Of a DNA stretch of 64,000 nt, positions 27,239 to 37,234 are shown piece by piece (the stretch's first letter is position 1; every line of letters starts with the position of its first letter). Where the stretch lies: positions 1 to 64,000 of the forward strand of contig JAGXRF010000064.1 of the NCBI GenBank assembly GCA_018335925.1, given 5' to 3'. The notes below the pieces were generated by a model that ran no database searches, was not told the DNA's origin, and saw nothing but the letters and a program-made list of their open reading frames with translations. Both the position numbers and the translations under genes were made by a program. Origin of the DNA: Flavobacteriales bacterium (GTDB lineage: Bacteria > Bacteroidota > Bacteroidia > Flavobacteriales > Flavobacteriaceae).

Positions 27239-28657
27239 ATGAATGTAAAAGAAGCTCTACAACATCCTATTTTTTCGGTAGTAGCACAAGCAGCCAAAAA
27301 TCTTCCCACAGAAACCTATGTGATTGGAGGTTTTGTTCGCGACTATTTATTGCAAAGAGACTACAAAAAAGACATTGATTTTGTAGCGGTAGGCAGTGGT
27401 ATCGACTTGGCATTAGAAGTATCTAACCTATTACCCGGAAAACCAAAAGTGCAAGTTTTTAAAAACTTTGGCACTGCCATGTTGCGTTACCAAGACATGG
27501 ATATTGAATTTGTTGGAGCCAGAAAAGAGAGTTACGACCGAAACAGCAGAAAACCGGTAGTTGAAAATGGTACTTTACAAGAAGACCAAGACAGGAGAGA
27601 TTTTACCATTAATGCTTTGGCTATCTCGTTAAATGAAACCAATTACGGTGAATTAATGGATCCGTTTAACGGACAAGAAGATTTGAAAAATCAAATCATA
27701 CAAACTCCGTTAGACCCTAACATTACTTTTAGTGACGACCCTTTGCGAATGTTGCGAGCCATAAGGTTTGCAAACCAACTAAATTTTACCATCCATCCGG
27801 ATACTTTAGCAGCCATAACTGACCAGAAACATCGTATAGAGATTATTTCTGGGGAGAGAATTACCGAAGAATTGAATAAAATTTTGTTGTGTAAAAAACC
27901 ATCTATTGGCTTTTTATTATTGTACCAAACCGGATTGTTGGCATATATTTTACCAGAATTGATTGCTTTAAATGAGGTAGAAGAAATTGAAGGGCATACC
28001 CATAAAAACAATTTTTACCATACCTTAGAAGTAGTAGATAATATTGCCAAAAACACCGATGATGTTTGGCTTCGTTGGGCTGCTTTGCTACACGATATAG
28101 GAAAAGCACCTACCAAACGATTCGACAAAAAAAATGGTTGGACTTTTCACGGACACGAAATGTTGGGTGGAAAAATGGTGAAAAAAATCTTTCAACGTTT
28201 GCACATGCCATTGAATCACAAAATGAAATTAGTGCAAAAATTGGTCATCATGAGTTCCAGACCAATTGTCATTGCTCAAGACGTAGTAACCGACTCGGCT
28301 GTGAGAAGATTGGTTTTTGATGCAGGTGAAGATATCGAAAGTTTGATGACCTTGTGTGAAGCCGATATTACTACCAAAAATCCCAAGCGTTTCAAAAAAT
28401 ACCATGCAAACTTTAAATTGGTTCGACAAAAAATCAAAGAAGTAGAAGAAAAAGATCGGGTAAGAAACTTTCAGCCTCCTGTAACTGGAGAGGAAATCAT
28501 GGAATGGTTCAATTTGTCTCCCGGAAGAGAAATTGGTATTTTAAAAGAAGCTGTAAAAGAAGCCATTTTAGAAGGTGAAATTGCAAACGAATACGAACAA
28601 GCCAAAGATTTTGTACTAAAAAAAGCTACAAAAATGGGATTGCAATTGGCAAAGTAA
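27239..28657 (+). CDS. CCA tRNA nucleotidyltransferase with HD domain
   Basis: 472 aa. Nucleotidyltransferase head with GGFVRDYLL (near 29) and the two catalytic acids in KKDIDFVAV (near 44); [12 protein letters not shown] and [15 protein letters not shown] follow. A C-terminal HD phosphohydrolase has [10 protein letters not shown] (near 282). Adds or repairs the 3' CCA of tRNAs; class II by its RRDF and DDPLR motifs. Co-directional with the Sua5-type gene. Confidence 0.95.
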   Translation: MNVKEALQHPIFSVVAQAAKNLPTETYVIGGFVRDYLLQRDYKKDIDFVAVGSGIDLALEVSNLLPGKPKVQVFKNFGTAMLRYQDMDIEFVGARKESYDRNSRKPVVENGTLQEDQDRRDFTINALAISLNETNYGELMDPFNGQEDLKNQIIQTPLDPNITFSDDPLRMLRAIRFANQLNFTIHPDTLAAITDQKHRIEIISGERITEELNKILLCKKPSIGFLLLYQTGLLAYILPELIALNEVEEIEGHTHKNNFYHTLEVVDNIAKNTDDVWLRWAALLHDIGKAPTKRFDKKNGWTFHGHEMLGGKMVKKIFQRLHMPLNHKMKLVQKLVIMSSRPIVIAQDVVTDSAVRRLVFDAGEDIESLMTLCEADITTKNPKRFKKYHANFKLVRQKIKEVEEKDRVRNFQPPVTGEEIMEWFNLSPGREIGILKEAVKEAILEGEIANEYEQAKDFVLKKATKMGLQLAK

Positions 28658-28684
28658 ATCTTTGCCTTCCTTTAACATTAGTTA

Positions 28685-28717
28685 TTGGTGGTAAAATAAG
28701 GGCTTTGCTTAATTTTG
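28685..28717 (+). promoter_or_regulatory. Promoter of the heme A synthase gene
   Basis: TTG (28685), 22 bp, then TAATTTTG (28710-28717), giving a leader of about 45 nt. Confidence 0.5.
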
Positions 28718-28768
28718 TTACTCATAAATTAGAACTAAAGTTTAATTAGTCCTCATAAGTTTTTAAAG

Positions 28769-29794
28769 ATGAAAGAGAATAAATCTGTTATTTATTGGTT
28801 GCTTTCCGGTTGTGTTTTGCTGTTTATTATGGTAAATGTTGGAGGAATCACCCGTTTAACCAATTCAGGCTTATCTATGACCGATTGGCATTTGATAACA
28901 GATACTTTTCCACCAATGACCGAAGAAGCTTGGGAAGCAGCTTTTGAAGAATATAAAAAATTCCCGGAATACCAAAAAATCAACCAATACAAGGCAGATG
29001 GCTTTGGTTTGTCTGACTATAAATTTATTTATTTCTGGGAATGGTTCCACCGATTTATAGGAAGAATCATCGGTTTGGTATTCATCCTACCCTTTGTGTA
29101 TTTTTTAATTCGGAAAAAGCTAAATACAGCTACCATTAAAAAATGCTTGATTTTACTTTTCATGGGTGGCTTTCAAGGGTTTTTAGGTTGGTATATGGTA
29201 AAAAGCGGATTGATTGACCAGCCAGATGTGAGTCATTTCCGATTGTCGCTTCACCTTACCTTTGCCTTTATCACTTTTGCTTACACCCTTTGGGTTGCAT
29301 TGGATTTGATATATCCGGAGAAAAAGGAAATCGTAGTGAAATTAAGAAATTTAGCAAGAGTAGCCTTAGTTTTACTTTTTATCCAAATTATTTATGGTGG
29401 TTTTGTAGCCGGACTCAATGCAGGGCTCATTCACAATTCTTGGCCTTGGATGAGTGAAGGTAAAATGATCCACGAAACCGTTTGGATAGAGCAAAACCCA
29501 CTTTGGAAAAACTTTACTGAAGGAAAAAGTGGCATCCAATTCATCCATCGTACTTTGGCTTATTTTGTGGTTGCAGCTATGGTGTTTTTGTATTACAAAG
29601 CAAAAAAACACCAAATATCATTGCAAGCAACCAAAGGTTTGCAATGGATGCTTGGCTTGGTAGGGCTTCAGTTTGTTTTAGGTGTGTTAACTTTATTACT
29701 GCATGTGCCACTTTGGTTGGGATTGGCACACCAAATGACTGCCTTTTTGTTACTTACCGCAACTACTTATACATTGCATAGATTGAGTAAGTGA
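28769..29794 (+). CDS. ctaA: Heme A synthase (COX15/CtaA family)
   Basis: 341 aa with about eight transmembrane helices in the inner membrane. GGITRLTNSGLSMTDW and the HRFIGRIIG, HLTFAF, FIHRTLAYFV and LAHQM segments carry the heme-binding histidines. Length fits the Cox15-like branch (as opposed to the shorter CtaA). It oxidises the methyl group of heme O to formyl for aa3-type cytochrome oxidases, implying aerobic respiration. Single gene. Confidence 0.93.
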   Translation: MKENKSVIYWLLSGCVLLFIMVNVGGITRLTNSGLSMTDWHLITDTFPPMTEEAWEAAFEEYKKFPEYQKINQYKADGFGLSDYKFIYFWEWFHRFIGRIIGLVFILPFVYFLIRKKLNTATIKKCLILLFMGGFQGFLGWYMVKSGLIDQPDVSHFRLSLHLTFAFITFAYTLWVALDLIYPEKKEIVVKLRNLARVALVLLFIQIIYGGFVAGLNAGLIHNSWPWMSEGKMIHETVWIEQNPLWKNFTEGKSGIQFIHRTLAYFVVAAMVFLYYKAKKHQISLQATKGLQWMLGLVGLQFVLGVLTLLLHVPLWLGLAHQMTAFLLLTATTYTLHRLSK

Positions 29795-29830
29795 TTTTAA
29801 GTGTTATTTTGTAATTAATCTTAAAAAAAA

Positions 29831-32398
29831 TTAAGCCGAATTCCTACTTGCATTGATGTTTCCAAACAACGAACGAACCACTAATTTTTCATACACTTCG
29901 TAATCTGAGGCATCTTTTCCTTGTTTTTTTAGTTCTTGGATTTGCATTAATGCAAATTGCTGAATCGTAATTAGTGGCAACACTATTTGCTCTCTCATTT
30001 CAACGGATGCTTTGCCATCCGGGTAGTTTTGCATCAACTCTTGGTAGCCAGAGAGTTTTAATAACAATCTTTTGGATTCCTGGTATTCTTGGTAAATATT
30101 GCTCCAAAAATCTCCAAACTCCGGATCGTTTTGCATGTATTGGGTTAACGGAAAGTACGATTTTGCCATGGCCATCATGGCATTTTCCATCAAAGTTTTA
30201 AAAAACAACGAGTTTTGGTACAAATGCTCCACTTCTTGCCATCTGTTATTGGCTTCCATATACCCTAAAGCAGTGCCTAAACCATAAAAACCGGGAACGT
30301 TTTGTTTGAGCATGCTCCAAGCACCCACAAACGGAATGGCCCTTAGTTGGCTAAACTCCAATTTTTCGGAGGTTCTTCGCTTGGCTGGTCGGCTACCTAT
30401 GTTGGTTTTGGCATAATAATTTAGTGGACTCATTTGCTCCAAATAGTCAATAAACTTTGGATGTGCTTTAAAATCTTTGTACTTATCGTAGCTTTTATGT
30501 GCCATTTCGTTTATCAATGCTTTTTGTTCGGCTGAAAGCACATGAATTTTGGCATCAAAAATAATGCTATTGGCACCTGCACTCAGCAAATTCTCTACAT
30601 TGTACTGACATGATTCGGGAATGCCAAAATTAGAGCTAATGGTTTGCCCTTGAATGGTTAATTGAATTTGTTTGCTTTCAATCTCGGTACCCAAGGAAGC
30701 ATAAAACTTATGTGTTTTTCCACCTCCTCTGGCTGGAGGTCCTCCTCTGCCATCAAAAAATATGGCTTGAATGCCATAATCTCTGGAAACTTTAGTCAAA
30801 ATATTTTTGGCATGATAAATACTCCAGTTAGCCATTAAATAGCCACCATCTTTGGTCCCGTCCGAAAAACCAAGCATGATGTGCTGTTGATGGTTTCTTT
30901 GTTCTAAATGTTTACGGTACAAAGGCTGTTGGTATAACATGGACATTACTTGGTCACACCCTTGCAAATCGTCAATAGATTCAAACAATGGCACAATATC
31001 TAAATGAGAAACCTCTACCTTACACCATTGAAACAATACAAAAGCTTGTATCACCTGTAACGCAGTTTCGTTGTTGCTGATGATGTAACGGTGACATCCG
31101 GAAATTCCATTATTTTGTTGAATGTATTGGATGGTTTGCAAAGTGGCAAAAAACTCTTTGGCATCGTCTGAATATTCTGTATTGGTGATATCCACTTGAT
31201 GTTCTAAAAGCCAGGTAATTCTATCTTTTTCAGATAGTTGTTGGAAATTTTCTGGAAATTGATGGGCTTCTTTCTCTAAAATTTCTGTAAATACAGTTTC
31301 TTGAATTTTGGCATTCTGACGAATGTCTAAAATAGCAAAATGAAAGCCAAAGGTTTGTACTTTCAACAATAAGTTATCTACTTCTGACAAATACAATCCT
31401 TGGTGATTTTTTACCAATAAACTTCTGATTTGAAGTAATTTATCCAATAACTCTTGGTAGGTAATGTATAATTCACCTCTAGAGTAAAATACAGAACGAT
31501 ACAATTGTTGTTCTATTTCAGCCACCAAAGTATCCACATCTTTAAAGGTAAGTTTTCGTTTTAACTTTCTAATATCTTGGTAATAGCATTTTAAAACAGA
31601 AGTTCGCAATTTATTGGCTACTTCTCTACTAGTTTCATGGGTAACAAACGGATTGCCATCTCTGTCACCTCCAGGCCAAAAGCCAATTTGTACTACCGGA
31701 CTTTGTATGGTGTAACTAGGATCGATATTGGTTTGGATGTACTGCAGCAATTTACCAATGGTATCATAAAATACATTTTCCAAATACCAAATTAGGCTTA
31801 CAGCCTCTTCAATAGGAGCAGGTTTTTGTTTTTTAATAAATGGTGTTTTTCCTAATTGTGCTAACAAATCTTTCACTCTAACCAAATCGTTTTGTTGGAT
31901 TGCTTCGGTTAAATCGGTAATGATTCCCAAAACAGGTCCCGGATAAAACTGGGTTGGATGTGCAGTTAACACCAATCGCAGCTGAAAGTCTTTTAAAAAC
32001 TGGACAAGTTCGGCTTGTTTCCCTTTTTGCTCCGCTTTTTCTTTTAAATTTCTAATTGAGCCTCTTCCTTCCATATTATTCACCACTCCAAAAGCAGCAT
32101 CCTCAATGGCATCAAACAATACAATTTGACGTTCCACATACTGGATCAATTGAAACAATACATTGTTTCGTTCATTTTCATTCATTTCAGGGAAATGCTT
32201 TTCAAAAAACTGATAAATAATTTCTTGTGGATTGGCCTTTTTGGCAAACTCTTGCTCACAAAAACGACTAAACATGGATAAAATCACACTTGTTTTATCA
32301 ATTTGATGAAAAGGTAAGTTTTGTAATAAGTTGCTGAAAACGTGGTAACGAAGTCTTACTTGGTGGTTGAAACGTTCGATGCGAGGAGGAGTGTACAT
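29831..32398 (-). CDS. ppc: Phosphoenolpyruvate carboxylase
   Basis: About 855 aa. Carboxylates PEP to oxaloacetate to refill the TCA cycle. Catalytic motifs are present: VLTAHPTQFYPG (His near 147), GGDRDGNPFVTHETS, LGFSDGTKDGGYLMANW, and FFDGRGGPPARGGG (near 551). It ends with a basic-polar tail NINASRNSA, where the usual family end is xNTG. The ATG at 32398 (MYTPPRIERF) is preferred because an upstream alternative would lie in the preceding terminator. Its promoter overlaps that terminator. Confidence 0.95.
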   Translation of the reverse strand: MYTPPRIERFNHQVRLRYHVFSNLLQNLPFHQIDKTSVILSMFSRFCEQEFAKKANPQEIIYQFFEKHFPEMNENERNNVLFQLIQYVERQIVLFDAIEDAAFGVVNNMEGRGSIRNLKEKAEQKGKQAELVQFLKDFQLRLVLTAHPTQFYPGPVLGIITDLTEAIQQNDLVRVKDLLAQLGKTPFIKKQKPAPIEEAVSLIWYLENVFYDTIGKLLQYIQTNIDPSYTIQSPVVQIGFWPGGDRDGNPFVTHETSREVANKLRTSVLKCYYQDIRKLKRKLTFKDVDTLVAEIEQQLYRSVFYSRGELYITYQELLDKLLQIRSLLVKNHQGLYLSEVDNLLLKVQTFGFHFAILDIRQNAKIQETVFTEILEKEAHQFPENFQQLSEKDRITWLLEHQVDITNTEYSDDAKEFFATLQTIQYIQQNNGISGCHRYIISNNETALQVIQAFVLFQWCKVEVSHLDIVPLFESIDDLQGCDQVMSMLYQQPLYRKHLEQRNHQQHIMLGFSDGTKDGGYLMANWSIYHAKNILTKVSRDYGIQAIFFDGRGGPPARGGGKTHKFYASLGTEIESKQIQLTIQGQTISSNFGIPESCQYNVENLLSAGANSIIFDAKIHVLSAEQKALINEMAHKSYDKYKDFKAHPKFIDYLEQMSPLNYYAKTNIGSRPAKRRTSEKLEFSQLRAIPFVGAWSMLKQNVPGFYGLGTALGYMEANNRWQEVEHLYQNSLFFKTLMENAMMAMAKSYFPLTQYMQNDPEFGDFWSNIYQEYQESKRLLLKLSGYQELMQNYPDGKASVEMREQIVLPLITIQQFALMQIQELKKQGKDASDYEVYEKLVVRSLFGNINASRNSA

Positions 32399-32416
32399 AA
32401 AATTTAAAATAAAAAA

Positions 32417-32443
32417 CCCTCTCAAATATACACATTGAGAGGG
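32417..32443 (-). terminator. Terminator of the Lrp gene
   Basis: CCCTCTCAA/TTGAGAGGG, 9-bp perfect stem; on the minus strand it is followed by TTTTTTATTTT. Confidence 0.85.
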
Positions 32444-32453
32444 TGGAAAACAA
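32423..32453 (-). promoter_or_regulatory. Promoter of ppc, inside the Lrp terminator
   Basis: TATATTTG (32430-32423) lies in the loop and arm of the terminator, with TTG 20 bp further upstream. The ATG of ppc is 24 bp downstream. Confidence 0.55.
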
Positions 32454-32465
32454 TAGGTTGATATA

Positions 32466-32945
32466 TTAAATTTCTTTAAAGATTCTGTGCATCAATCTTT
32501 TTTTATCGTTGATGCTTTCTTCTAAAGAAATCATGGTTTCTGTTCGGTACACCCCTTCAATGTCGTCAATCATAAAGATTACATCTTTGGCATGCTTGGT
32601 ATCTCTTGCTCTAATTTTACAGAAAATATTGAATTTACCTGTAGTTACGTGAGCTACAGTTACAAATGGAATCTCGTTAATTCGCTCTAAAACAAATTTG
32701 GTTTGCGAAGTATTATGTAAAAACACTCCAACATATGCAATAAAAGCATAACCTAATTTTTCATAATCTAAGGTCAATGACGAACCTTTGATAATTCCTG
32801 CATCCTCCATTTTCTTCACACGAACATGCACTGTACCTGCTGAAATCAATAGTTTTTTTGCGATATCTGTAAATGGAACTCTGGTATTGTCAATCAACAT
32901 ATCCAGAATTTGGTGGTCTACTTCATCCAAACGAAACTTACTCAT
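32466..32945 (-). CDS. Lrp/AsnC family transcriptional regulator
   Basis: 159 aa. Winged helix-turn-helix at residues 5-55 (LDEVDHQILDMLIDN, AGTVHVRVKKMEDAG), then the RAM ligand-binding domain (about 70-150) with VTVAHVTTGKFNIFCK. Such proteins sense amino acids or similar small ligands and bind DNA as octamers or dimers. Followed by its own terminator. Target unknown; the next gene ppc is a possible one. Confidence 0.92.
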   Translation of the reverse strand: MSKFRLDEVDHQILDMLIDNTRVPFTDIAKKLLISAGTVHVRVKKMEDAGIIKGSSLTLDYEKLGYAFIAYVGVFLHNTSQTKFVLERINEIPFVTVAHVTTGKFNIFCKIRARDTKHAKDVIFMIDDIEGVYRTETMISLEESINDKKRLMHRIFKEI

Positions 32946-33012
32946 AATTATACTATTTGTTTATTATTGGCAAATTAATTAAAAATAATGCAAACAAAAA
33001 AGAAAAAACGTA

Positions 33013-34159
33013 TCAAATTATCAATCCGTTTTGGATTTTTATGCCGTTTTCTAATTCAAAGCTATTATTTAAACCAATTTCGAGAGGTGCATAGTTGGTA
33101 AATGCAATGTTTTTGCCTTCTGCGTTTATTGTGATATGGGCATGTCTATCTTCCACATTTCCAATCGCTACCACTTCACTAACCAATTGCACTTGGCCTT
33201 CATGAACCACTTCTCGGTATTGAGCTGCAAAATTGGTAATAAATTCAGAATTATCATAATTAATTTTGACTTTTTTGCAAATAAAGTCGTAAAAAGAGAC
33301 TTTATTTTGAGGAATTTTTAAATAATCTTCCAATTTGTTATCAACTAAATCGTTTTCGTATAAAGTAGAGAACAATGTATGATAGGCTAAAAACAAGTAT
33401 TTTCGGGTAATATTTCGATGCCAATCGTTAGGAAAAAAGCCAGCTTCAAACAAAATAGTTGGAGTGCCAAGACTCTGAAAGTGATCTCCAGCACAATTTG
33501 GATTAAATCCATCATCAAATCTCGCTATTTGTCCGGAAAGATACTTTTGTAGTTTACTGTTCATCGCAACAATAGCTTGAACAGCTTTTAATCTAGTTTC
33601 ATTATACTCTTTGGTATCATTATAGGAAGGTGCTAAAAAAGAGATAGTTGCAGGCTTATCCGTATCTCCAACTCCAAAAATGGTTCGTTGGTCATGTAAA
33701 TTCCCGCACCAATCCGGTTGAAATTCCTTATAAACCTGTTGCAACAACCTACTTTCGGGTTGTGAGAATTGGATAAAATCCCTGTTTAAATCCACTTGAT
33801 TCGCATTTTCACGAGTATAGGCAATCGCACCATCCGGATTTAATATAGGAATTACTAAAAACTTAAAGTAGCTTTTCCAATCATCTACTGAATTGGTATT
33901 CAAAAAATGTAAAAAATCTATCAGTGCTTTAGTAGAGGTAGATTCGTTGCCATGCATTTGTGACCAAAACAATACTTTGACTTTTCCATGCCCCCAGGTA
34001 ATCGATGTAATAGGATTTTGGTTTACTGAATAGCCAATATTATTCAAAGTAAAATCGTTGCTTAAAGAAGCGTAAAAATCCTTTACATGCGATGGGGTAA
34101 GGTACTTGTTATCTATTCCATGTACAGGTTGGTAACTAAGGTTGGTATGAAAATACATC
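33013..34159 (-). CDS. M14-family zinc carboxypeptidase-like protein
   Basis: About 381 aa, starting MYFHTNLSYQPVHG. Zinc ligands are seen in WSQMHGNESTSTKAL (HxxE) and NLHDQ (third ligand), with a catalytic-type Glu in TPTILFEAGFFPNDW. No signal peptide, so probably cytoplasmic. The substrate may be a peptide or modified amino acid. An in-frame ATG at 34179 and a TTG at 34194 exist, but a -7 box ends at 34182, so the ATG at 34159 is preferred. Divergent from the XRE regulator across the palindrome-rich region. Confidence 0.8.
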
Positions 34160-34181
34160 TCAAATAGGTTTGTAATCATTA

Positions 34182-34248
34182 CAAAAGTAAACAAGTTAGT
34201 GCAAAGACTTTGTTACATCTGTAAACATTTGTAAACTTTACAAAAATA
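34182..34248 (-). promoter_or_regulatory. Candidate promoter boxes and palindrome of the M14 peptidase
   Basis: Two minus-strand -7 boxes, TACTTTTG (34189-34182) and TATTTTTG (34248-34241). The palindrome TTTGTAAA C TTTACAAA (34228-34244) overlaps the second. Which box is used is not clear. Confidence 0.45.
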
Positions 34249-34376
34249 AACATGTTTTTAGCTAGTTTACATACGTAATTTTAAACATTTATAATGTATG
34301 TTTATCATTGTTAACCAGTGCTTTGATTTTAATTATTTAAAGTGTTTAATTGGGAGTTGAAATTGAAATTGTTTAC

Positions 34377-34394
34377 AATTTACAATTGTAAATT
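34377..34394. promoter_or_regulatory. 18-bp perfect palindrome, likely operator
   Basis: AATTTACAATTGTAAATT reads the same on both strands. It touches the -33 TTG of the XRE gene promoter. A related TTACA-N2-TGTAA (34416-34427) covers the -7 box. This fits autoregulation by the dimeric XRE protein. Confidence 0.6.
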
Positions 34395-34424
34395 TGGTGG
34401 TTTGACATTACATTGTTACATTTG
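34394..34424 (+). promoter_or_regulatory. Promoter of the XRE regulator gene
   Basis: TTG (34394), 20 bp, then TACATTTG (34417-34424), 34 bp before the chosen ATG. Confidence 0.6.
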
Positions 34425-34458
34425 TAAATGCGTTATGAAACCATTTATTATCCTTGTT

Positions 34459-35211
34459 ATGGAGCATTTTATTGAAAAGTTGGAGAAAATATTGCAGTAT
34501 TACGGACTCACTGCTTCTGGTTTTGCCGATCGTGTTGGGGTGCAACGATCTAGTTTATCACATTTACTTTCGGGAAGAAACAAACCTAGTTTGGATTTTA
34601 TTTTAAAGATAATTGAAGCTTTTCCGGAAGTGGATTTAAATTGGATTTTATTAGACCAAGGAACCTTTCCAAAATCTAAAAACACTCCTACTCCAACGGT
34701 AACCATTTCTACAGAAAATAAAGAACGTACAGAGGCATCCAAACCATCTGAAATTGAAAACAAATCACTGCATAACAATGATTTTGGTTTGTTTGAGGAA
34801 GAAAAAAAGTACCCTAAAAACACCTCTATACCTCAAGCTAGTTTAACGGATGCTTTTCCGGAGAAGACAAACCAAACCACCTATGTTGCTGTACAAAACA
34901 GTGAGGTACAGCCAAATACTTCGACAAATTTAGCAGAAATAGAATCTATCCAACCTGTTCATGTAAACACAGAAAATACTACAAATCAAGAAGTTAAAAA
35001 CACATTTGTATCTACAAATATCGCTGAACAGCCTACTATTAGCTCCCCAACAGCAGAGAAAATTGAAAAATTAACTTCGCAGGAAAGAGTTTTAGAAAAT
35101 AACGAAAATAAAAATCCATTGGTGCAAGCCATGCTCCAAAAGGATGCCATTGAAATGATTGCTGTGTTGTTTAAAGATGGTACTTTTAAAGAATACTGGA
35201 AAAAATCTTAA
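34459..35211 (+). CDS. XRE-type helix-turn-helix regulator
   Basis: 250 aa. HTH_3 domain at residues 1-60 (LQYYGLTASGFADRVGVQRS, SHLLSGRNKPSLDFIL). A long, low-complexity linker rich in T, N, S and E (about 70-215) follows, then a short conserved C-terminal segment ending LFKDGTFKEYWKKS. The ATG at 34459 is chosen because it lies just before the HTH; an in-frame ATG at 34435 would add eight residues. It probably represses its own promoter. The 3' end overlaps the acyltransferase gene by 4 bp. Confidence 0.82.
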   Translation: MEHFIEKLEKILQYYGLTASGFADRVGVQRSSLSHLLSGRNKPSLDFILKIIEAFPEVDLNWILLDQGTFPKSKNTPTPTVTISTENKERTEASKPSEIENKSLHNNDFGLFEEEKKYPKNTSIPQASLTDAFPEKTNQTTYVAVQNSEVQPNTSTNLAEIESIQPVHVNTENTTNQEVKNTFVSTNIAEQPTISSPTAEKIEKLTSQERVLENNENKNPLVQAMLQKDAIEMIAVLFKDGTFKEYWKKS

Positions 35212-35762
35212 GGAACGTCAAAACTATATTCCGGAATTTTTCCAATTGCTCCTTTAAAATGTGCTATGATTTTTGGTTCGTCTAATTCGTAATTTCCTGT
35301 TGGAGTAAAATAATCTCCAATAGTAACGTTTTTGGTACTCCAATCAAACGCAACCGGAACTATGGTTGCTTTTGCTTTCCATGCAATGTAATAATAACCT
35401 GTTCTTAGCTTGTCTACTTTTTTGCGAGTACCTTCTGGAGCAATGCCAATTCTAAATACCTCTCTTTGGTCAAACTGTTTTACAATGGCATCTACCAAAT
35501 TGAGTCCCCCACTCCTATCCAACGGAGCTCCCCCCAACCATTTAAAGTAATAACCAAACGGGAATATAAATAATTCTTTTTTCCCAACAAAGTTAAATTT
35601 TACTCCAATCATGGCTCTCACCAACAATCCAAGATAAAAGTCGTGCCAACTTGTATGAGGCACCACAATAGCCAAGCATTTTTTCTGACTTTCATCAAAA
35701 GTGCCAACCAATTTCCAGCCCATGCACTTACTGAAAATAAAACGTGCAATTATTTTTTTCAT
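35208..35762 (-). CDS. 1-acyl-glycerol-3-phosphate acyltransferase-like protein
   Basis: 184 aa of the PlsC/LPLAT superfamily. The HX4D-type motif is HTSWHDF (near 36), followed by GGAPLDRSGG and the substrate-binding APEGTRKK (near 107). Acylates a lysophospholipid or related lipid at the inner membrane. It is shorter than typical PlsC, as in the short LPLAT proteins of flavobacteria. Confidence 0.85.
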   Translation of the reverse strand: MKKIIARFIFSKCMGWKLVGTFDESQKKCLAIVVPHTSWHDFYLGLLVRAMIGVKFNFVGKKELFIFPFGYYFKWLGGAPLDRSGGLNLVDAIVKQFDQREVFRIGIAPEGTRKKVDKLRTGYYYIAWKAKATIVPVAFDWSTKNVTIGDYFTPTGNYELDEPKIIAHFKGAIGKIPEYSFDVP

Positions 35763-35791
35763 AAAACATTTCTTTCCAAAAAGGCAAATAG

Positions 35792-35816
35792 TACCTTTAT
35801 ACAGTTTTCAAATCTA
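35792..35816. promoter_or_regulatory. Divergent -7 boxes between acyltransferase and SAM-fold protein
   Basis: TAGATTTG on the minus strand (35816-35809) for the acyltransferase, TACCTTTA on the plus strand (35792-35799, one mismatch) for the next gene. Confidence 0.4.
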
Positions 35817-35823
35817 AGCTAAA

Positions 35824-36492
35824 TTGAATTTATTACAAAAAATAGCGAGTTATTGCCTTCCTATTCGATTAAAAAAATTTCCATCAGAAATAAACGGAAG
35901 TTTAGAGGTTACTTTATCCAATGGGACTTTGGTGTTGGATACCAAAAATACCAACTACTCCTTTGGAAGTTTGCAACGAATTTTAAAAAAAGGGTTACTT
36001 CACATAGGAAAACCATCTATTGAACAAATGGATAGTATTTTAGTTCTTGGTTTAGGAGCAGGAAGTGTGGTAGAAACGTTATTCAACGACTTTCAGTACC
36101 AAAAAACCATTGTTGGGGTGGAAAAAGATGAAAAAGTAATTGAAATTGGGAAAAAATATTTTGGGTTAACTGCCTATGCCAACTTACATGTATTGCATTA
36201 CGATGCATTTGAATATGTTTTGCGAACAAAAAAAGTATTTGATTTGGTTGTTATCGATATTTTTCAAGACAAAAACATGCCCAATTTTTTGTTCGAAAAT
36301 CATTTTCAGTTCCGATTGTTACAATTACTTCCAAAAAACGGCAAAATTTTGTTCAACACCTTTGTTTTGGGTAAAGAAGACCAAAAAAGAAATGAATTAT
36401 ACGTTGAGTATTTTACTAGTAACCATTGTTTGGTAGAAAAAATTTCTAAAGTGGAGGGATTCAACGAAATTTTACTTATTACAAAAAAGTAG
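35824..36492 (+). CDS. Spermidine-synthase-fold SAM-dependent methyltransferase-like protein
   Basis: 222 aa. Rossmann-fold core: ILVLGLGAGSVVETL (motif I, near 72), GVEKDEKVIEIGKKYF (motif II), VVIDIFQDKNMPNFLF. It resembles the polyamine aminopropyltransferase group, but with only the catalytic domain visible I cannot tell methyl- from aminopropyltransferase. It opens at TTG (35824); no suitable ATG is near. Co-occurrence with speA and the DHS-like protein is suggestive only. Confidence 0.78.
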   Translation: MNLLQKIASYCLPIRLKKFPSEINGSLEVTLSNGTLVLDTKNTNYSFGSLQRILKKGLLHIGKPSIEQMDSILVLGLGAGSVVETLFNDFQYQKTIVGVEKDEKVIEIGKKYFGLTAYANLHVLHYDAFEYVLRTKKVFDLVVIDIFQDKNMPNFLFENHFQFRLLQLLPKNGKILFNTFVLGKEDQKRNELYVEYFTSNHCLVEKISKVEGFNEILLITKK

Positions 36493-36495
36493 CAA

Positions 36496-37227
36496 CTATT
36501 TTTTCCAAATTTTTCGAGCTTTCTCTAAATCTTCCGGGGTATCTATGCCAATGCCAACGTGATTGGTTTCAATCATTTGAATTTTTTTTCCGTGCTCTAA
36601 GTAACGTAGTTGCTCTAATTTTTCGGTTTGTTCCAACAAAGTTGGTTGCCATTGGGCAAAATCTAATAGACTTTGTTTTCTAAAACCATATACTCCAATG
36701 TGTTGGTAATGAGTTACTTTTGCAGAATGGTCTCGAACAAACGGAATTGGGGCTCTTGAAAAATATATGGCTTTTTGAAATTGGTCTACTACCACTTTCA
36801 CCACATTGGGATTGTTGATTTTTTCTTCTTCTAAAATTGGTGTCATCAAGGAACACAAATCGATTTGCTGGTTGGTATCTTGTCGAAAAGCCTCTACCAT
36901 TTTTTGCAAAGCCTGGGTATCTATAAAAGGTTCATCTCCTTGTACGTTAATAACTACATCAACTTCTAAATCCTGGACTGCTTCTGCAATTCTATCGCTG
37001 CCAGATTCGTGCTCTTTTTTGCTTTTAATTACCTGTATCCCATAATTCTTTAAAATATCTTCAATTTTATCTGCATCGGTTACCACCAAAACCTCATCAA
37101 ATAGGTTTGTTTGCAACACTGCCTCGTAAGTTCGAACCAAAACTGGTTTCCCTTCCAAATCTTGAATTAATTTTTCAGGGAATCTGGTGGCTTGTAATCG
37201 AGCTGGGATAACTGCAATGATTTTCAT
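36496..37227 (-). CDS. kdsB: 3-deoxy-manno-octulosonate cytidylyltransferase
   Basis: 243 aa. Activates Kdo with CTP to CMP-Kdo for the lipopolysaccharide inner core. Seen: [18 protein letters not shown] (nucleotide-binding), [22 protein letters not shown] and [12 protein letters not shown]. The ATG at 37227 is chosen over an in-frame ATG at 37272, which lies inside the helicase gene. It follows the helicase by 7 bp. Confidence 0.95.
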   Translation of the reverse strand: MKIIAVIPARLQATRFPEKLIQDLEGKPVLVRTYEAVLQTNLFDEVLVVTDADKIEDILKNYGIQVIKSKKEHESGSDRIAEAVQDLEVDVVINVQGDEPFIDTQALQKMVEAFRQDTNQQIDLCSLMTPILEEEKINNPNVVKVVVDQFQKAIYFSRAPIPFVRDHSAKVTHYQHIGVYGFRKQSLLDFAQWQPTLLEQTEKLEQLRYLEHGKKIQMIETNHVGIGIDTPEDLEKARKIWKK

Positions 37228-37234
37228 ATTTATT

